Source: an uncultured Bacteroidia bacterium
GTDB taxonomy: Bacteria > Bacteroidota > Bacteroidia > Bacteroidales > UBA932
Length of the DNA stretch: 64,000 bases
Assembly: GCA_902788095.1 (NCBI GenBank)
Contig: CADAIT010000002.1
Span: 119,047 to 183,046, forward strand
Direction of reading: 5' to 3'
The notes beneath the pieces were generated by a model. That model made no database searches. It was not told the origin of the DNA and worked only from the letters and a program-made list of their open reading frames with translations. The translations under genes and the position numbers were made by a program. Every line of letters begins with the position of its first letter. Positions within the stretch are counted from its first letter, which is position 1. Positions 27,026 through 35,699 of the stretch are shown here, piece after piece.

Positions 27026-30000
27026 ATGAGAAAGCCTATCAACCATACCACCCTGTGCGTCGCCGTTCTGCTGCCGGCGCTGTCCCTAGCATTTTCCTCC
27101 TGCCTGCAGGAGGCGTCCCATCCCGTCGCGGAGCCCATCACGCGCTCCGTCGCCCCGGACGAGGCGGTCCTCCGCTTCAGCGTCGGCACTCCGTCCGTCC
27201 CTGGCACCAAGAGCGTCATCACGGAGGACCATTTCGAGACGGGCATCCGTTCCATCCTCCTCCTCGTCATGGGCGAGGACGGCAGCTGGAAGACCGTCTA
27301 TCGGGAGGCCTCCTCGGGCTACTTGTCCACGGGCGCCGGGAACGCGGTCCTCACGCTGGACGAAGTGACAGTCAAGGCGCTGACGCAGCGCTACGACGTC
27401 TATGCATTCGTCAACATGGGGAACGTGATGGGGGCGATGCCGTCGGACGCCGCCGGCAGGCCCCTTCCCGAGGCGTTCGTTTACGCCCTGCCCGCCTCCT
27501 ACGCGGGCCTGAACACAAGCGGCCTGCCGATGTGCTCCCGGAGCACGCTGATGGCGGGTTCGGTGGTCCCTTACGGCTCGGGCGGGGCCGTGAACCTGAC
27601 GCTGACGCTCCGCCGCCTGATGGCCAAAGTCATCCTGTCGGTGAACAAGAGCGGGATGACCGGCGAAAACGCCGACGTGCTGCGCAGCGGCGCCGTCCGC
27701 GTCCGTCAGGTGCCGCGCGTATTGCGTCCCTTCGCCACGGGCGGCTCACGCGCCCTGGACAGCGGCGAGCTCTACGGCGGCGCTTCGGCCTCCACCACCG
27801 AAACGGACTACTACGTGTTCAGCGCAGAGGCCGGAGCGACGAGCCACGCGTCCATCACGCTCTACGTCCCGGAGAACTGCCAGGGCATGGGCATAGGGAC
27901 AAGCCAGCAGGAGAAAACACCTGCGTCGGGCCCCGGTGCTCTCGCCACCTACCTGGAGTACACGGCCTCCAAGAACGCCGCCTCGGACGGGGTCGGCGGC
28001 AGCCTCACCTACAAGGCGTACCTTGGCGGGAACGAGACGGACGACTTCAACGTCGTCGGCGACCGGGTGTACGACGCACGTCTGAGCCTGAGCTGGAACG
28101 GCCTGTTCTACGACGGCGACTGGCGCATCGACAACAGCGGAATCAGCGACGGCCGCGTCCTGACGCTCTCGCCGTCCCCGCACACGTCCTCAACCTCCTT
28201 CAGCGATCTGGGGCACCTTCGCCGCAACCAGGCTACTTCGCTGTACGTCAACTTCTCGCGCGACGGCGGCACCACATGGGTTCACTCGGCCAAGGACATC
28301 GACGCCTGGCCGTACGGATGGGAGCTGTACGTGGACGGTGTGAAGCAGCCCGGCGGCGCCACGGGCGCCATCACGTCGAGCGACCTCGCTTGGTCCTACA
28401 CGGGCGCATCGGCCGGCGACCGCCTGGCCATCACGCCGGGACCCGCCTCCGTCACCGCCTCCACACACACCCTGCAGGTGAAGTCCGTGGACGGCCGCGT
28501 GGCCTCCAACGTCGTCAGCTTTGACATCTCGCAGCCCCTGCGGCTGCAGTGGGGCAGCATCTACGGCGCCGACAAGTACGTCGCCCAGTGCGCCCAGATG
28601 ACCGTCGGCGACAAGGAATCCAGCGGACTGACCATCACCTATGCCGACAAGAACGCCACCGGCAAACTCCGGTTCACGGACGGCAGCGAGAACGGTGTCA
28701 CCATCGGCTTCCTCGCCTCGGGCGAGTACACCGTCGTGGCGACCGCCTCCAACGGCCAGACGGGTGAGTTCACTTTCAGCGTGTCCGACCCGACGGTCCG
28801 GCAGCTCAGGACCCTCCTCTCCCTCCAGGTTGACGGGGAGGACTCCGACGCCCTCCTGCGGTACGAAACTGCCGGCGGCACCGAGATGACCGTCGCCGGG
28901 GCCGACTACATGGGCTATGGCACCCGTTTCGCACCGTCCCTGTACGAGACCTGTCTGAAGCCCTCCATCGTATCCATATCGCCTACCGGAGGCTACACGT
29001 TCAACTACAAGCTGCGGAACCTGGTGGAGCTCAACGACAAGCGCATGTACGTCGGCACGCTGCAGATAAACACTGCCGGCAAGCAGATCAAAGTGGCCGA
29101 CTGGCTGGACGAGCACTTCAAGGTAAGCGTCAAGGCAGGCACGGAGGAGCTCGCGTACGAGACCTACTTCAAAAACCCGTTCGCGGACGTGGACAAGAAC
29201 GACCTGAACGCGACGCTCCACGACGTTTCCACCCTGTACGGCCACCTGAACGCCTCACAGTGGAACAATCTCAACCGCTCCATCCCGTTCACCTTCTCGA
29301 CCTCGTCCTCCGGCAGGCTCTACGCCAGTCCCGCGAACGTCCTCGTGCAGACGAGCACCACGCTGGGCGACTACCTGGACGCCCTCTCCGGGACCTACAC
29401 CTCCGGGAGGAACACAATCAGCCTGTCGTTCAGTACCGCCAACAACCAGGAGCACAGCATCGGCCGGAAGAGTGTCTATCTCCACGTCCGCAACAGGCAC
29501 GACGTCACGGCCGGCGGCGGACGGCAGAAGTACAGCATCGCCAAGCAGATAGGCTCGGCCAACATCTACCTTCATGTCGGATGGGCGACATACGTGTGCG
29601 ACCGCAGTGCGAACCTCCCGTCCTTTCTCTCGACTTCTTACAGCAAGCGGAACGCCGGCGACACCTGGGAGGTGGTCGCCCTCGGAGGCGGCTTCGTCGG
29701 GAACGGGGCGATGCTCATCCGCAACGAGGAAGTGGCCAAGCTCGTCAGGACGTTCAGCAACGGGGACCTGTCCGGCGCCTTCTTCCTCACCGCGCGCACA
29801 TCCAACCAAGGCTTCGTCACTGCCGGTACCAACAGTTGGAAACTCAACGACGGCTACGGCTTCATCGGCGTAAACACCTCCCGGCAGAGCCAGTTTGCCT
29901 CGGCCATGATCTATTCCTTCCGTCCGGGCGAGGGCATCTTCCCGCTGGGTTACGCGGTCCTCCGCACCGCCATCCAGCCATTCGTCACAGGCGATACGGG

Positions 30001-30232
30001 CGGCACCATGACCTGGAACCAGTGGAAGGCCTACGAGTACACCTCCCCCTTCATGCGGTGGCGGTCTATGTACGAATACACGGAGGATGTCTGGTCCGAC
30101 AGTCCCAAGGGATATCACTTCAAGCAAACAAGCGCCCCGCTTTCCCCCGCGGACGGCAGCGGAAAGGGCTTCCTTATCGTCCACTACCTGCAGGACCTCC
30201 CGGTCAATGCCAACGGCGGCTACATCGAGTAG
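27026..30232 (+). CDS. DUF4906-type large fimbrial lipoprotein, putative tip subunit
   Basis: A 1068-aa exported lipoprotein with lipobox FSSC (C26). Residues ~40-200 (LRFSVGTPSVPGTKSVITEDHFETGIRSILLLVM) resemble the N-terminal fimbrillin-like domain of accessory pilins. The long remainder is beta-rich with probable Ig-like modules. Large DUF4906 proteins follow FimA/Mfa2 genes in Bacteroidales and are thought to sit at the pilus tip as adhesins. High GC produces long shadow frames on both strands. The family is inferred from general resemblance and position. Confidence 0.7.
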   Translation: MRKPINHTTLCVAVLLPALSLAFSSCLQEASHPVAEPITRSVAPDEAVLRFSVGTPSVPGTKSVITEDHFETGIRSILLLVMGEDGSWKTVYREASSGYLSTGAGNAVLTLDEVTVKALTQRYDVYAFVNMGNVMGAMPSDAAGRPLPEAFVYALPASYAGLNTSGLPMCSRSTLMAGSVVPYGSGGAVNLTLTLRRLMAKVILSVNKSGMTGENADVLRSGAVRVRQVPRVLRPFATGGSRALDSGELYGGASASTTETDYYVFSAEAGATSHASITLYVPENCQGMGIGTSQQEKTPASGPGALATYLEYTASKNAASDGVGGSLTYKAYLGGNETDDFNVVGDRVYDARLSLSWNGLFYDGDWRIDNSGISDGRVLTLSPSPHTSSTSFSDLGHLRRNQATSLYVNFSRDGGTTWVHSAKDIDAWPYGWELYVDGVKQPGGATGAITSSDLAWSYTGASAGDRLAITPGPASVTASTHTLQVKSVDGRVASNVVSFDISQPLRLQWGSIYGADKYVAQCAQMTVGDKESSGLTITYADKNATGKLRFTDGSENGVTIGFLASGEYTVVATASNGQTGEFTFSVSDPTVRQLRTLLSLQVDGEDSDALLRYETAGGTEMTVAGADYMGYGTRFAPSLYETCLKPSIVSISPTGGYTFNYKLRNLVELNDKRMYVGTLQINTAGKQIKVADWLDEHFKVSVKAGTEELAYETYFKNPFADVDKNDLNATLHDVSTLYGHLNASQWNNLNRSIPFTFSTSSSGRLYASPANVLVQTSTTLGDYLDALSGTYTSGRNTISLSFSTANNQEHSIGRKSVYLHVRNRHDVTAGGGRQKYSIAKQIGSANIYLHVGWATYVCDRSANLPSFLSTSYSKRNAGDTWEVVALGGGFVGNGAMLIRNEEVAKLVRTFSNGDLSGAFFLTARTSNQGFVTAGTNSWKLNDGYGFIGVNTSRQSQFASAMIYSFRPGEGIFPLGYAVLRTAIQPFVTGDTGGTMTWNQWKAYEYTSPFMRWRSMYEYTEDVWSDSPKGYHFKQTSAPLSPADGSGKGFLIVHYLQDLPVNANGGYIE

Positions 30233-30267
30233 CCGCCAGGTGGGAATCAGGACGTAAACCCGATGGG

Positions 30268-31347
30268 TTAAGGCTGAGTAATCGAGAGGGTTGGACCGGC
30301 GCCGGCGGCAGGGTCGGTAAGTACGGCCTGTACCTTGGAGGCGTCGTAAGAGATGTACGCATACTGCGGCACGAACTGCTGCTGAGTGCCCTCCGACAGT
30401 ACGGTATCGGGCAGTCCCAGACAAGCTTTGACGCTCAGATTGAAATCTGAAGTGCCGTGCCAGTCGTAGATGGCGTTCTGCCGCGCCGACTCGGTGGTGA
30501 AAGCGCACTTCTCCACATAGATATTGCTATACACGCCATAGCCGATGCAATAGGTGTAGTCGTTGCCGTCGTACAGGCAGTTCACCACATGCACCTTTCC
30601 GAAGCGCACGCGCGGACAGCGCTCGCTGCATCCCTCGCCCCACCAGCAATTGATGAACGTGCAGTTGAGGCGGCCGGCATCGATATCGGCGGTCTTGTTG
30701 CTGTTGCCGATGAGGTTGCTGTTACGGTGATTGTCGTTGCCGCCGCTGCCGCCGGACATGGGGTCTATCAGGTAGCGGAAGCGCGTCCAACTGACACACA
30801 CCTGGTCCGATCCGTCGGTGATGTCCAGATTGCCGTCAATGCCGTCCTGGATATCGCAGTGGTCCACCCACACGCGTGTGGAGCCGGTGATGGATATATT
30901 GTCTGCATAGTTGGCATCAATGTCGTAGGCGCCCGGTCCTTTGAGGGTGAGGTTGCGGATAATCACATTGTCGCTGCCCCTGAGCAGGAAGATACCGGCA
31001 TTCTCGTTGCGGTTCGGGTTGCTCACCGTCGCGCCCGGCAGCCCGAGGATGCTCTTGTTGGAACCAACGGGAAGAATCCCGTCGAGCACGATGGTCCCTT
31101 TCACATAGACGGTCGCCGCCTCGGTTCCGCTCACGGCCTCCGCCAGTTGCCGGGCCGTCGTCACCGTCACTGCATTCTGACCGGCTCCGCCCGTGACATC
31201 GGCACCGAAGCCTACCGGACGGTTCATGTCGTATTCCGACAGTCCCGGAATTTCCCCTGCCTCTTTCGAACATGACAGGATCACGATGGTCGTTGCTACA
31301 ACCATCATAAGGAAAGATACATGAACCCCGATTGCTTTGTATTTCAT
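30268..31347 (-). CDS. Pectate lyase, polysaccharide lyase family 1, lipoprotein
   Basis: A 359-aa exported lipoprotein (lipobox ILSC, C26) with a right-handed parallel beta-helix. VWVDHCDIQDGIDGNLDITDGSDQVCVSW is the calcium-binding vWiDH region, and RCPRVRFGKVHVVNCLYDG carries the RxPxxR catalytic arginine. It would cleave polygalacturonate by beta-elimination at the cell surface. It stands alone with no SusC/SusD pair or other carbohydrate enzymes nearby, so it is not part of a classical utilisation locus. Confidence 0.9.
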   Translation of the reverse strand: MKYKAIGVHVSFLMMVVATTIVILSCSKEAGEIPGLSEYDMNRPVGFGADVTGGAGQNAVTVTTARQLAEAVSGTEAATVYVKGTIVLDGILPVGSNKSILGLPGATVSNPNRNENAGIFLLRGSDNVIIRNLTLKGPGAYDIDANYADNISITGSTRVWVDHCDIQDGIDGNLDITDGSDQVCVSWTRFRYLIDPMSGGSGGNDNHRNSNLIGNSNKTADIDAGRLNCTFINCWWGEGCSERCPRVRFGKVHVVNCLYDGNDYTYCIGYGVYSNIYVEKCAFTTESARQNAIYDWHGTSDFNLSVKACLGLPDTVLSEGTQQQFVPQYAYISYDASKVQAVLTDPAAGAGPTLSITQP

Positions 31348-31381
31348 GACTTTTTGTCTTTTCGTGTATCGATAAATTTAA

Positions 31382-31389
31382 CAAAAGTA
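31382..31389 (-). promoter_or_regulatory. Predicted promoter for the pectate lyase
   Basis: TACTTTTG on the minus strand, with TTG at 31410-31412 placed 20 bases upstream, matching the -33/-7 spacing of Bacteroidota. It overlaps the divergent NlpC/P60 promoter region, so the two genes may be oppositely controlled. Confidence 0.55.
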
Positions 31390-31401
31390 ACGATTTTTCA
31401 T

Positions 31402-31409
31402 TATCTTTG
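31402..31409 (+). promoter_or_regulatory. Predicted -7 box for the NlpC/P60 gene
   Basis: TATCTTTG ending six bases before the ATG at 31416. The transcript would begin at or beside the start codon, suggesting a leaderless mRNA. The box also shows that the TTG at 31407 is not the start. Confidence 0.55.
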
Positions 31410-31415
31410 CAACGT

Positions 31416-32075
31416 ATGTTACGTCGCCTTGCATATATCCTTTTGTCCACCGTAGTGCTGTTTTCCTGCGCCACGGCCAAGAAAACCGCAGGCGGAAGCA
31501 AACAAATGCCGCTGACAAATCCTACGGAAATTGCCCGGTCGGAGCAGCGTGCCCGGCAGGTGATGGATTCCATCGACCGGGCCCGTTCCGGAGCTTCCCG
31601 GGTACAGGCCGACGCTCCCGTGGAGAAGGCGGAAACGCAGTCCGATGCCGCAGCGTCCGCAGGCAATCCGCAGGTAAACAGCGACCAGCTCATTGCCTAT
31701 GCCCGTACCTTTCTGGGGACACCATATAAACTGGGTGCCTCAGGGCCTTCCCGCTTCGATTGTTCCGGCTTCACCCGCTATGTGTATAAACACTTCGGAT
31801 ACGAACTTACGCAGTACAGCGGCGCCCAGTACAAGGAAGGACGCCCTGTTGCCAGTTACTCGGATCTGCAGAAGGGGGACCTCGTATTTTTCGGCAAGCG
31901 CGGCAGCGTCCGGAATATCGGCCATGTGGGAATCGTCGTCTCCATCGACCATTATCGGGGATGCTTCCGCTTCATCCACGCTTCCACTTCCGGCGGCGTC
32001 GTGGAAAGCGAGTCCACCCATCCTTATTACATGATGCGGTATATCGGCGCACGCCGTTTTTTGCCGGACGAATAA
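31416..32075 (+). CDS. NlpC/P60 family endopeptidase lipoprotein
   Basis: A 219-aa lipoprotein (lipobox VLFSC, C18) with a C-terminal NlpC/P60 cysteine peptidase domain. The nucleophile is C116 in SRFDCSGF, and the catalytic histidine is probably H170 in NIGHVGI. Residues 20-90 form a polar, alanine-rich linker. It would cut peptidoglycan stem peptides at the periplasmic side of the envelope. It is the gene immediately upstream of ssrA. Confidence 0.92.
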   Translation: MLRRLAYILLSTVVLFSCATAKKTAGGSKQMPLTNPTEIARSEQRARQVMDSIDRARSGASRVQADAPVEKAETQSDAAASAGNPQVNSDQLIAYARTFLGTPYKLGASGPSRFDCSGFTRYVYKHFGYELTQYSGAQYKEGRPVASYSDLQKGDLVFFGKRGSVRNIGHVGIVVSIDHYRGCFRFIHASTSGGVVESESTHPYYMMRYIGARRFLPDE

Positions 32076-32090
32076 TTTTTATTATTTTTG
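32060..32090 (+). promoter_or_regulatory. ssrA promoter
   Basis: TTTG at 32060-32063, a 19-base spacer, then TATTTTTG at 32083-32090. This is an exact match to the Bacteroidota -33/-7 arrangement. The -33 element lies within the end of the NlpC/P60 coding sequence. The mature tmRNA 5' end is predicted at 32109. Confidence 0.75.
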
Positions 32091-32108
32091 CACCCACGTT
32101 CAGCCTTT

Positions 32109-32503
32109 GGGGGTGTTTTGGTTTTGACAGCGCTGATGCTGGACGGTAAGCATGTCGGGCCTCGGAACCTGTCCCGTAAAACGCAGATTCCAAAAAATCA
32201 GTTGCCAACAACAACTATGCACTCGCTGCTTAATTTGCCAAGCAAATTAACTTAATCCGCGACGCCAAGGCTGCGCCGCCGACGAGTATCCCTCGGCCCT
32301 TCCGCCTCTTAAGGGCCCCTCAAGGGGTATCATTCATTTGGGGCTGCTCCGGCGGACGCCTTTAAAGCCGGCTAAGACTTAAAGGCTAAGGGAAGCTTCG
32401 CCCGCCTTCCGGCAGGGCTTCTTCGAAAACCAAAGGACGGATAAGCATGTAGAAAGCCGCCTGGTGCGACGTTTGGACAGCGGTTCGAGTCCGCTCACCT
32501 CCA
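32109..32503 (+). ncRNA. ssrA: Transfer-messenger RNA (tmRNA)
   Basis: One-piece tmRNA of about 395 bases that rescues stalled ribosomes with SmpB. The acceptor strand GGGGGTG (32109-32115) pairs with CACCTCC (32496-32502), followed by discriminator A. The 3' T-arm contains GGTTCGAGTCC. The 5' side has the usual TTTTGGTTTTGACAGCG stretch. The tag frame reads GCC AAC AAC AAC TAT GCA CTC GCT GCT TAA, giving ANNNYALAA after a CAGTT that resembles the normal UAGUC before the resume codon. The exact resume codon is inferred. CCA is not encoded. Confidence 0.95.
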
Positions 32504-32512
32504 CTTTAATAC

Positions 32513-32634
32513 AGGGGGCTCTGCCCCCTCATACACCCCCGCGGCCTTTCCGCCTTTCCGTATTTGCCTGCGTCAAATACCCGGCCCGGCCGGCGCTCTG
32601 ATGAGCGCTGGGGCTCTGCCCCCTCACACTCCCC
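32513..32634 (+). repeat. Duplicated GC hairpin motif downstream of ssrA
   Basis: Two near-identical units, GGGGGCTCTGCCCCCTCA followed by CACCCCC-like sequence (about 32514-32540 and 32609-32634), lie in the 230-base gap after ssrA. Each can fold as a tight hairpin (GGGGC, loop TCT, GCCCC). The first lies 11 bases after the tmRNA 3' end and could act as a terminator or processing signal, although no T-run follows. Confidence 0.5.
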
Positions 32635-32733
32635 ATTTTTCTTTAGGCCAAGTGCTGTCATGGGTCCAAATATGGGGACGATGACAGCAGTGTGCGTATG
32701 CCCGTTGCGCGCCATTCGGCTTGCGTGGCCGGA

Positions 32734-33063
32734 CTATTTCAGAATGAGCTCCTGGACGAAGGAGGCGGTGCGGTTGTCGGGGGTGAAAAGGTCATCCGCC
32801 GAGAGGAAGGCGTTCATCTTCTCCACCAGGACATCGCGCTGGAAGTACAGTTGGTTGCGGATGACGGAGGAACTGAGGGTGATATAGAGTCTGCCGCCGC
32901 GAAAAAAGCGTTTGAGGGTAAAGGGAGCGGCCCCGGAACAGGCGTCCCAGGCGGCAAAAACCCGCTGGGTGTTTAGTCCCGTGGTGATTTTCATGGATTT
33001 AATGTACTGACGGACAATCTCTTCCATGCCCACCGCCTCTTTTCTATGCAATTTGACCGCCAT
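32734..33063 (-). CDS. DUF721 family protein (DciA-like)
   Basis: A 109-aa protein matching the DUF721 region (VFAAWDACSGAAPFTLKRFFRGGRLYITLSSSVIRNQLYFQRDVLVEKMN). Some members (DciA) load the replicative helicase DnaB in bacteria without DnaC. It starts four bases from the recF stop on the same strand, the neighbour relation seen in many genomes. Whether this copy is a helicase loader is not shown. Confidence 0.82.
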   Translation of the reverse strand: MAVKLHRKEAVGMEEIVRQYIKSMKITTGLNTQRVFAAWDACSGAAPFTLKRFFRGGRLYITLSSSVIRNQLYFQRDVLVEKMNAFLSADDLFTPDNRTASFVQELILK

Positions 33064-33066
33064 AGC

Positions 33067-34161
33067 CTATATGCGTGTAAAAGCCCCGCCGGCAGCGGTG
33101 AAATAGGCCCGGTCGTCCGTAATGCGGTCCACGATGCCGGACAGCCGCGCAGCGTCCGTGTCCGTTATGAAAATCTGACCGAAGTCCTGGCCCGCCACCA
33201 TGCCGATCAGGTTGGAAATGCGGTTAAGGTCCAGCTTGTCAAAGACGTCGTCCAGCAGGAGCATGGGCGCAAAACCATAGGAGCGTTTCATGATTTCGTA
33301 CTGGGCGAACTTGAGCGCCACCAGGAACGACTTCTGCTGTCCCTGCGAGCCGGCACGCCGGATAGGGTGGCCGTTCATGCTGAAGAGAAAGTCGTCCCGC
33401 TGGATACCCGACGCCGTGTAACGCAACCTGAAGTCCTGCTCCCGGTGCGCTTCAAAAACAGCTGATAATGAACCATTGAATAGGTCCGACTTGTACTCGA
33501 TTGACACCTCTTCCCCACCCCCGGAAATAAGTTTGTAATACGCTGCCACCACAGGCTGCAGGTCCTTGGCCAGACGGGCGCGGGCAGCGTGCACGGCAGC
33601 CGCGGGCTTTTCCATCCGGGCATCCAGTACCGAGAGCAGCGCGGGATCCGGCATGGGGTCCTTGAGCACCTTGTTGCGCTGAGCCAGCAAACGGCTGTAA
33701 GCCTGCACGGCGGCCAAGTATTCCCGGTCCATCTGCGAAAGCACCGCATTCGAAAGCCGCCGGCGTTCCTCGCCGGATTCGCTCACCAGGGCGATGTCGC
33801 CGGGCGACACCATCACCAGGGGCAGCAGGCCGATGTGCTCGCTCATGCGCGAACAGGGTTTGTCGTCCCGGACCAATTTTTTCCCTTCACGCGTTACCTG
33901 CAAGGCAATACGCGATTCCAGGCCATTCTCCATGGTGTAGGTGCCGCCCAGGGTGAAGCCGGCCGTCCCGTAACGGAAATTGGCCGCATCCGGGGCAGGA
34001 AAAGCACTCTTCGTCATGGACAGATAGTACACGGCATCCAGCAGATTGGTCTTTCCTTCCCCGTTGTTTCCGCTGATACAGTTGACGTTCGGGCTGAAGG
34101 CAAGTTCCTGAAATGCGATGTTCCGGAAATCCTGTACGACTATTTTATTGAGTGTTGGCAT
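33067..34161 (-). CDS. recF: DNA replication/repair protein RecF
   Basis: A 364-aa SMC-like ATPase that assists RecA loading at gaps. The Walker A motif is GNNGEGKTNLLDA, and the C-terminal signature/Walker B region reads RRAGSQGQQKSFLVALKFAQ...PMLLLDDVFDKLD. The start is placed at the ATG at 34161 (MPTLNKIVVQDFRN); the longer frame to 34455 runs through the divergent promoter and into the TPR gene. It forms an operon with DUF721. Confidence 0.96.
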   Translation of the reverse strand: MPTLNKIVVQDFRNIAFQELAFSPNVNCISGNNGEGKTNLLDAVYYLSMTKSAFPAPDAANFRYGTAGFTLGGTYTMENGLESRIALQVTREGKKLVRDDKPCSRMSEHIGLLPLVMVSPGDIALVSESGEERRRLSNAVLSQMDREYLAAVQAYSRLLAQRNKVLKDPMPDPALLSVLDARMEKPAAAVHAARARLAKDLQPVVAAYYKLISGGGEEVSIEYKSDLFNGSLSAVFEAHREQDFRLRYTASGIQRDDFLFSMNGHPIRRAGSQGQQKSFLVALKFAQYEIMKRSYGFAPMLLLDDVFDKLDLNRISNLIGMVAGQDFGQIFITDTDAARLSGIVDRITDDRAYFTAAGGAFTRI

Positions 34162-34184
34162 AGATTCGGCGAAATAAGCAATTG

Positions 34185-34192
34185 CAAATATA
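34185..34192 (-). promoter_or_regulatory. Predicted -7 box for recF
   Basis: TATATTTG on the minus strand, 23 bases upstream of the recF ATG, within a 96-base divergent intergenic region. Confidence 0.5.
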
Positions 34193-34204
34193 TAATATTT
34201 TTCG

Positions 34205-34212
34205 TAAATTTG
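34205..34212 (+). promoter_or_regulatory. Predicted promoter for the TPR/yebC/export operon
   Basis: TAAATTTG at 34205-34212 with TTG at 34182-34184, 20 bases upstream. It is the only clear promoter ahead of the eight-gene string ending at 40964. Confidence 0.55.
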
Positions 34213-34257
34213 CGGGCTAATTGCAAGCCAAACGATAAGTAAAAACAACAAAATATT

Positions 34258-34938
34258 ATGGCAAAAGTAACAAAAACAGAGGAAGAGCTCCGTCAGCAGA
34301 ACATGCAGGAAGCTGTTTCCAAAACCGAAGAATTCTTCAAAAAGTATGGCAACATGATGTACGGCTGCATCCTGGCCGTTCTCATCGCAGCCTTGGCCGT
34401 TCTGGCCTACAACCGTTTTATCCTTCAGCCCAAGAAGCAGCAGGCCACCGACCAAATGGTCCAGGCCGAACGCTGGTTCCTCTCCGGCGAATACGAACTG
34501 GCGCTCAACGGTGACGACAACGACCCGGGTCTGCTGGAAATCATCGACCAGTATGGTTCCAAGGCCGGTGAAGCCGTGTACATGTATGCCGGTATCGCCG
34601 CACTCAAGACCGGAGACTACGAAAACGCCATCGCCCAGCTCAAGAAATACGACGGGAAAGACCCCATCTTGAAGGGCCGTGCAGAAGCCTGCATCGGTGA
34701 CGCCTACGCAGAACTGCAGGACTACGCAAACGCCATTGCCTACTATCAGAAAGCCGCCAAGACCACGGGCAACGCCCTTGCCGCCACCTATATCCTGAAG
34801 GCCGGCATCATGGCGGAAGAAACCGGCGACAAGGCCCAGGCCCTTTCCTTCTACAAGGAAATCAAGGACAAGTGGGGCAATGCACCCGAGGCCATGGAAA
34901 TTGACAAGTATATTTCTCGCATCGAAATCGCCGAATAA
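34258..34938 (+). CDS. Membrane-anchored TPR protein (YfgM-like)
   Basis: A 226-aa protein with one N-terminal transmembrane helix (about residues 33-52, MMYGCILAVLIAALAVLAY) and a periplasmic region of TPR-like repeats (AVYMYAGIAALKTGDYENAIAQLKKY; AEACIGDAYAELQDYANAIAYYQKA). This layout resembles YfgM, an ancillary SecYEG-associated chaperone factor. It is the first gene of a tightly packed string and lies two bases before yebC. A role in envelope protein biogenesis is inferred. Confidence 0.75.
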   Translation: MAKVTKTEEELRQQNMQEAVSKTEEFFKKYGNMMYGCILAVLIAALAVLAYNRFILQPKKQQATDQMVQAERWFLSGEYELALNGDDNDPGLLEIIDQYGSKAGEAVYMYAGIAALKTGDYENAIAQLKKYDGKDPILKGRAEACIGDAYAELQDYANAIAYYQKAAKTTGNALAATYILKAGIMAEETGDKAQALSFYKEIKDKWGNAPEAMEIDKYISRIEIAE

Positions 34939-34940
34939 TT

Positions 34941-35699
34941 ATGGGAAGAGCGTTTGAATTCCGCAAAGAGCGCAAGATGAAGCGCTGGGGCCACATGGCC
35001 AAAACCTTCACCAAACTGGGCAAGGAAATCACCATCGCCGTCAAGCAAGGTGGCGCGGAAGTAACCGGCAATCCCCGTCTTCGCGCTCTCATCGCAGAGG
35101 CCAAGGCCGAGCAGATGCCCAAGGAAAACATCGAGCGTGCCATCAAGAAGGCCACCGAAGCCAAGACCGGCGACTTCAAGGAGATTGTCTATGAAGGATT
35201 CGGCCCGTTCGGCATCGCCTATCTGGTGGAAGCCGCCACGGACAACAATACCCGCACCGTCGCCAACGTGCGCAGCTACTTTACCAAGTGCGGCGGTTCC
35301 CTGCAAACCAGCGGTTCCGTGGCTTTCATGTTCGACCACAAATGCGTGTTCCGCATCAAGGAGGACCCCGCCAAGCCCATTGACGTGGACGAACTGGAGC
35401 TCGAACTCATCGACTTCGGTGCGGAAGAAGTGTTCAAGCAGGAAGTGGAAGACGAGGACGAGAACGTGCATGTGGAAATTTCCATTTACGGAGACTACAC
35501 CGCATATGGCCAAATCCAGAAATACATCGAGGAAAAAGGCTATGAACTGGTTTCCGGCGGCTTCGAACAAATCCCCAACGTAGACCTCAAGGAAGTAACC
35601 CCCGAACAACGTGCCACGCTGGAGAAACTCACCGGCCTCCTGGAGGACGATGAAGACGTAACAAACGTTTACACCACGATGGCTCCCGAAGCGGAGTAA
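34941..35699 (+). CDS. yebC: YebC/PmpR family protein
   Basis: A 252-aa YebC/TACO1 family protein. The N-terminus MGRAFEFRKERKMKRW and the later PRLRALIAEAKAEQMPKENIERAIKKA are diagnostic. Older annotation calls it a transcriptional regulator; more recent work links family members to translation of difficult proline-rich sequences. The last base of its stop is shared with the start of the esterase gene. Confidence 0.94.
   Translation: MGRAFEFRKERKMKRWGHMAKTFTKLGKEITIAVKQGGAEVTGNPRLRALIAEAKAEQMPKENIERAIKKATEAKTGDFKEIVYEGFGPFGIAYLVEAATDNNTRTVANVRSYFTKCGGSLQTSGSVAFMFDHKCVFRIKEDPAKPIDVDELELELIDFGAEEVFKQEVEDEDENVHVEISIYGDYTAYGQIQKYIEEKGYELVSGGFEQIPNVDLKEVTPEQRATLEKLTGLLEDDEDVTNVYTTMAPEAE

Noticed and set aside
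27055-29245. Long overlapping frames in the DUF4906 gene (489 codons on +, 351 codons on -)
   Set aside because: Low-complexity arginine- or valine-rich translations typical of shifted frames in high-GC DNA; the 1068-aa frame has a lipobox and fimbrial features.
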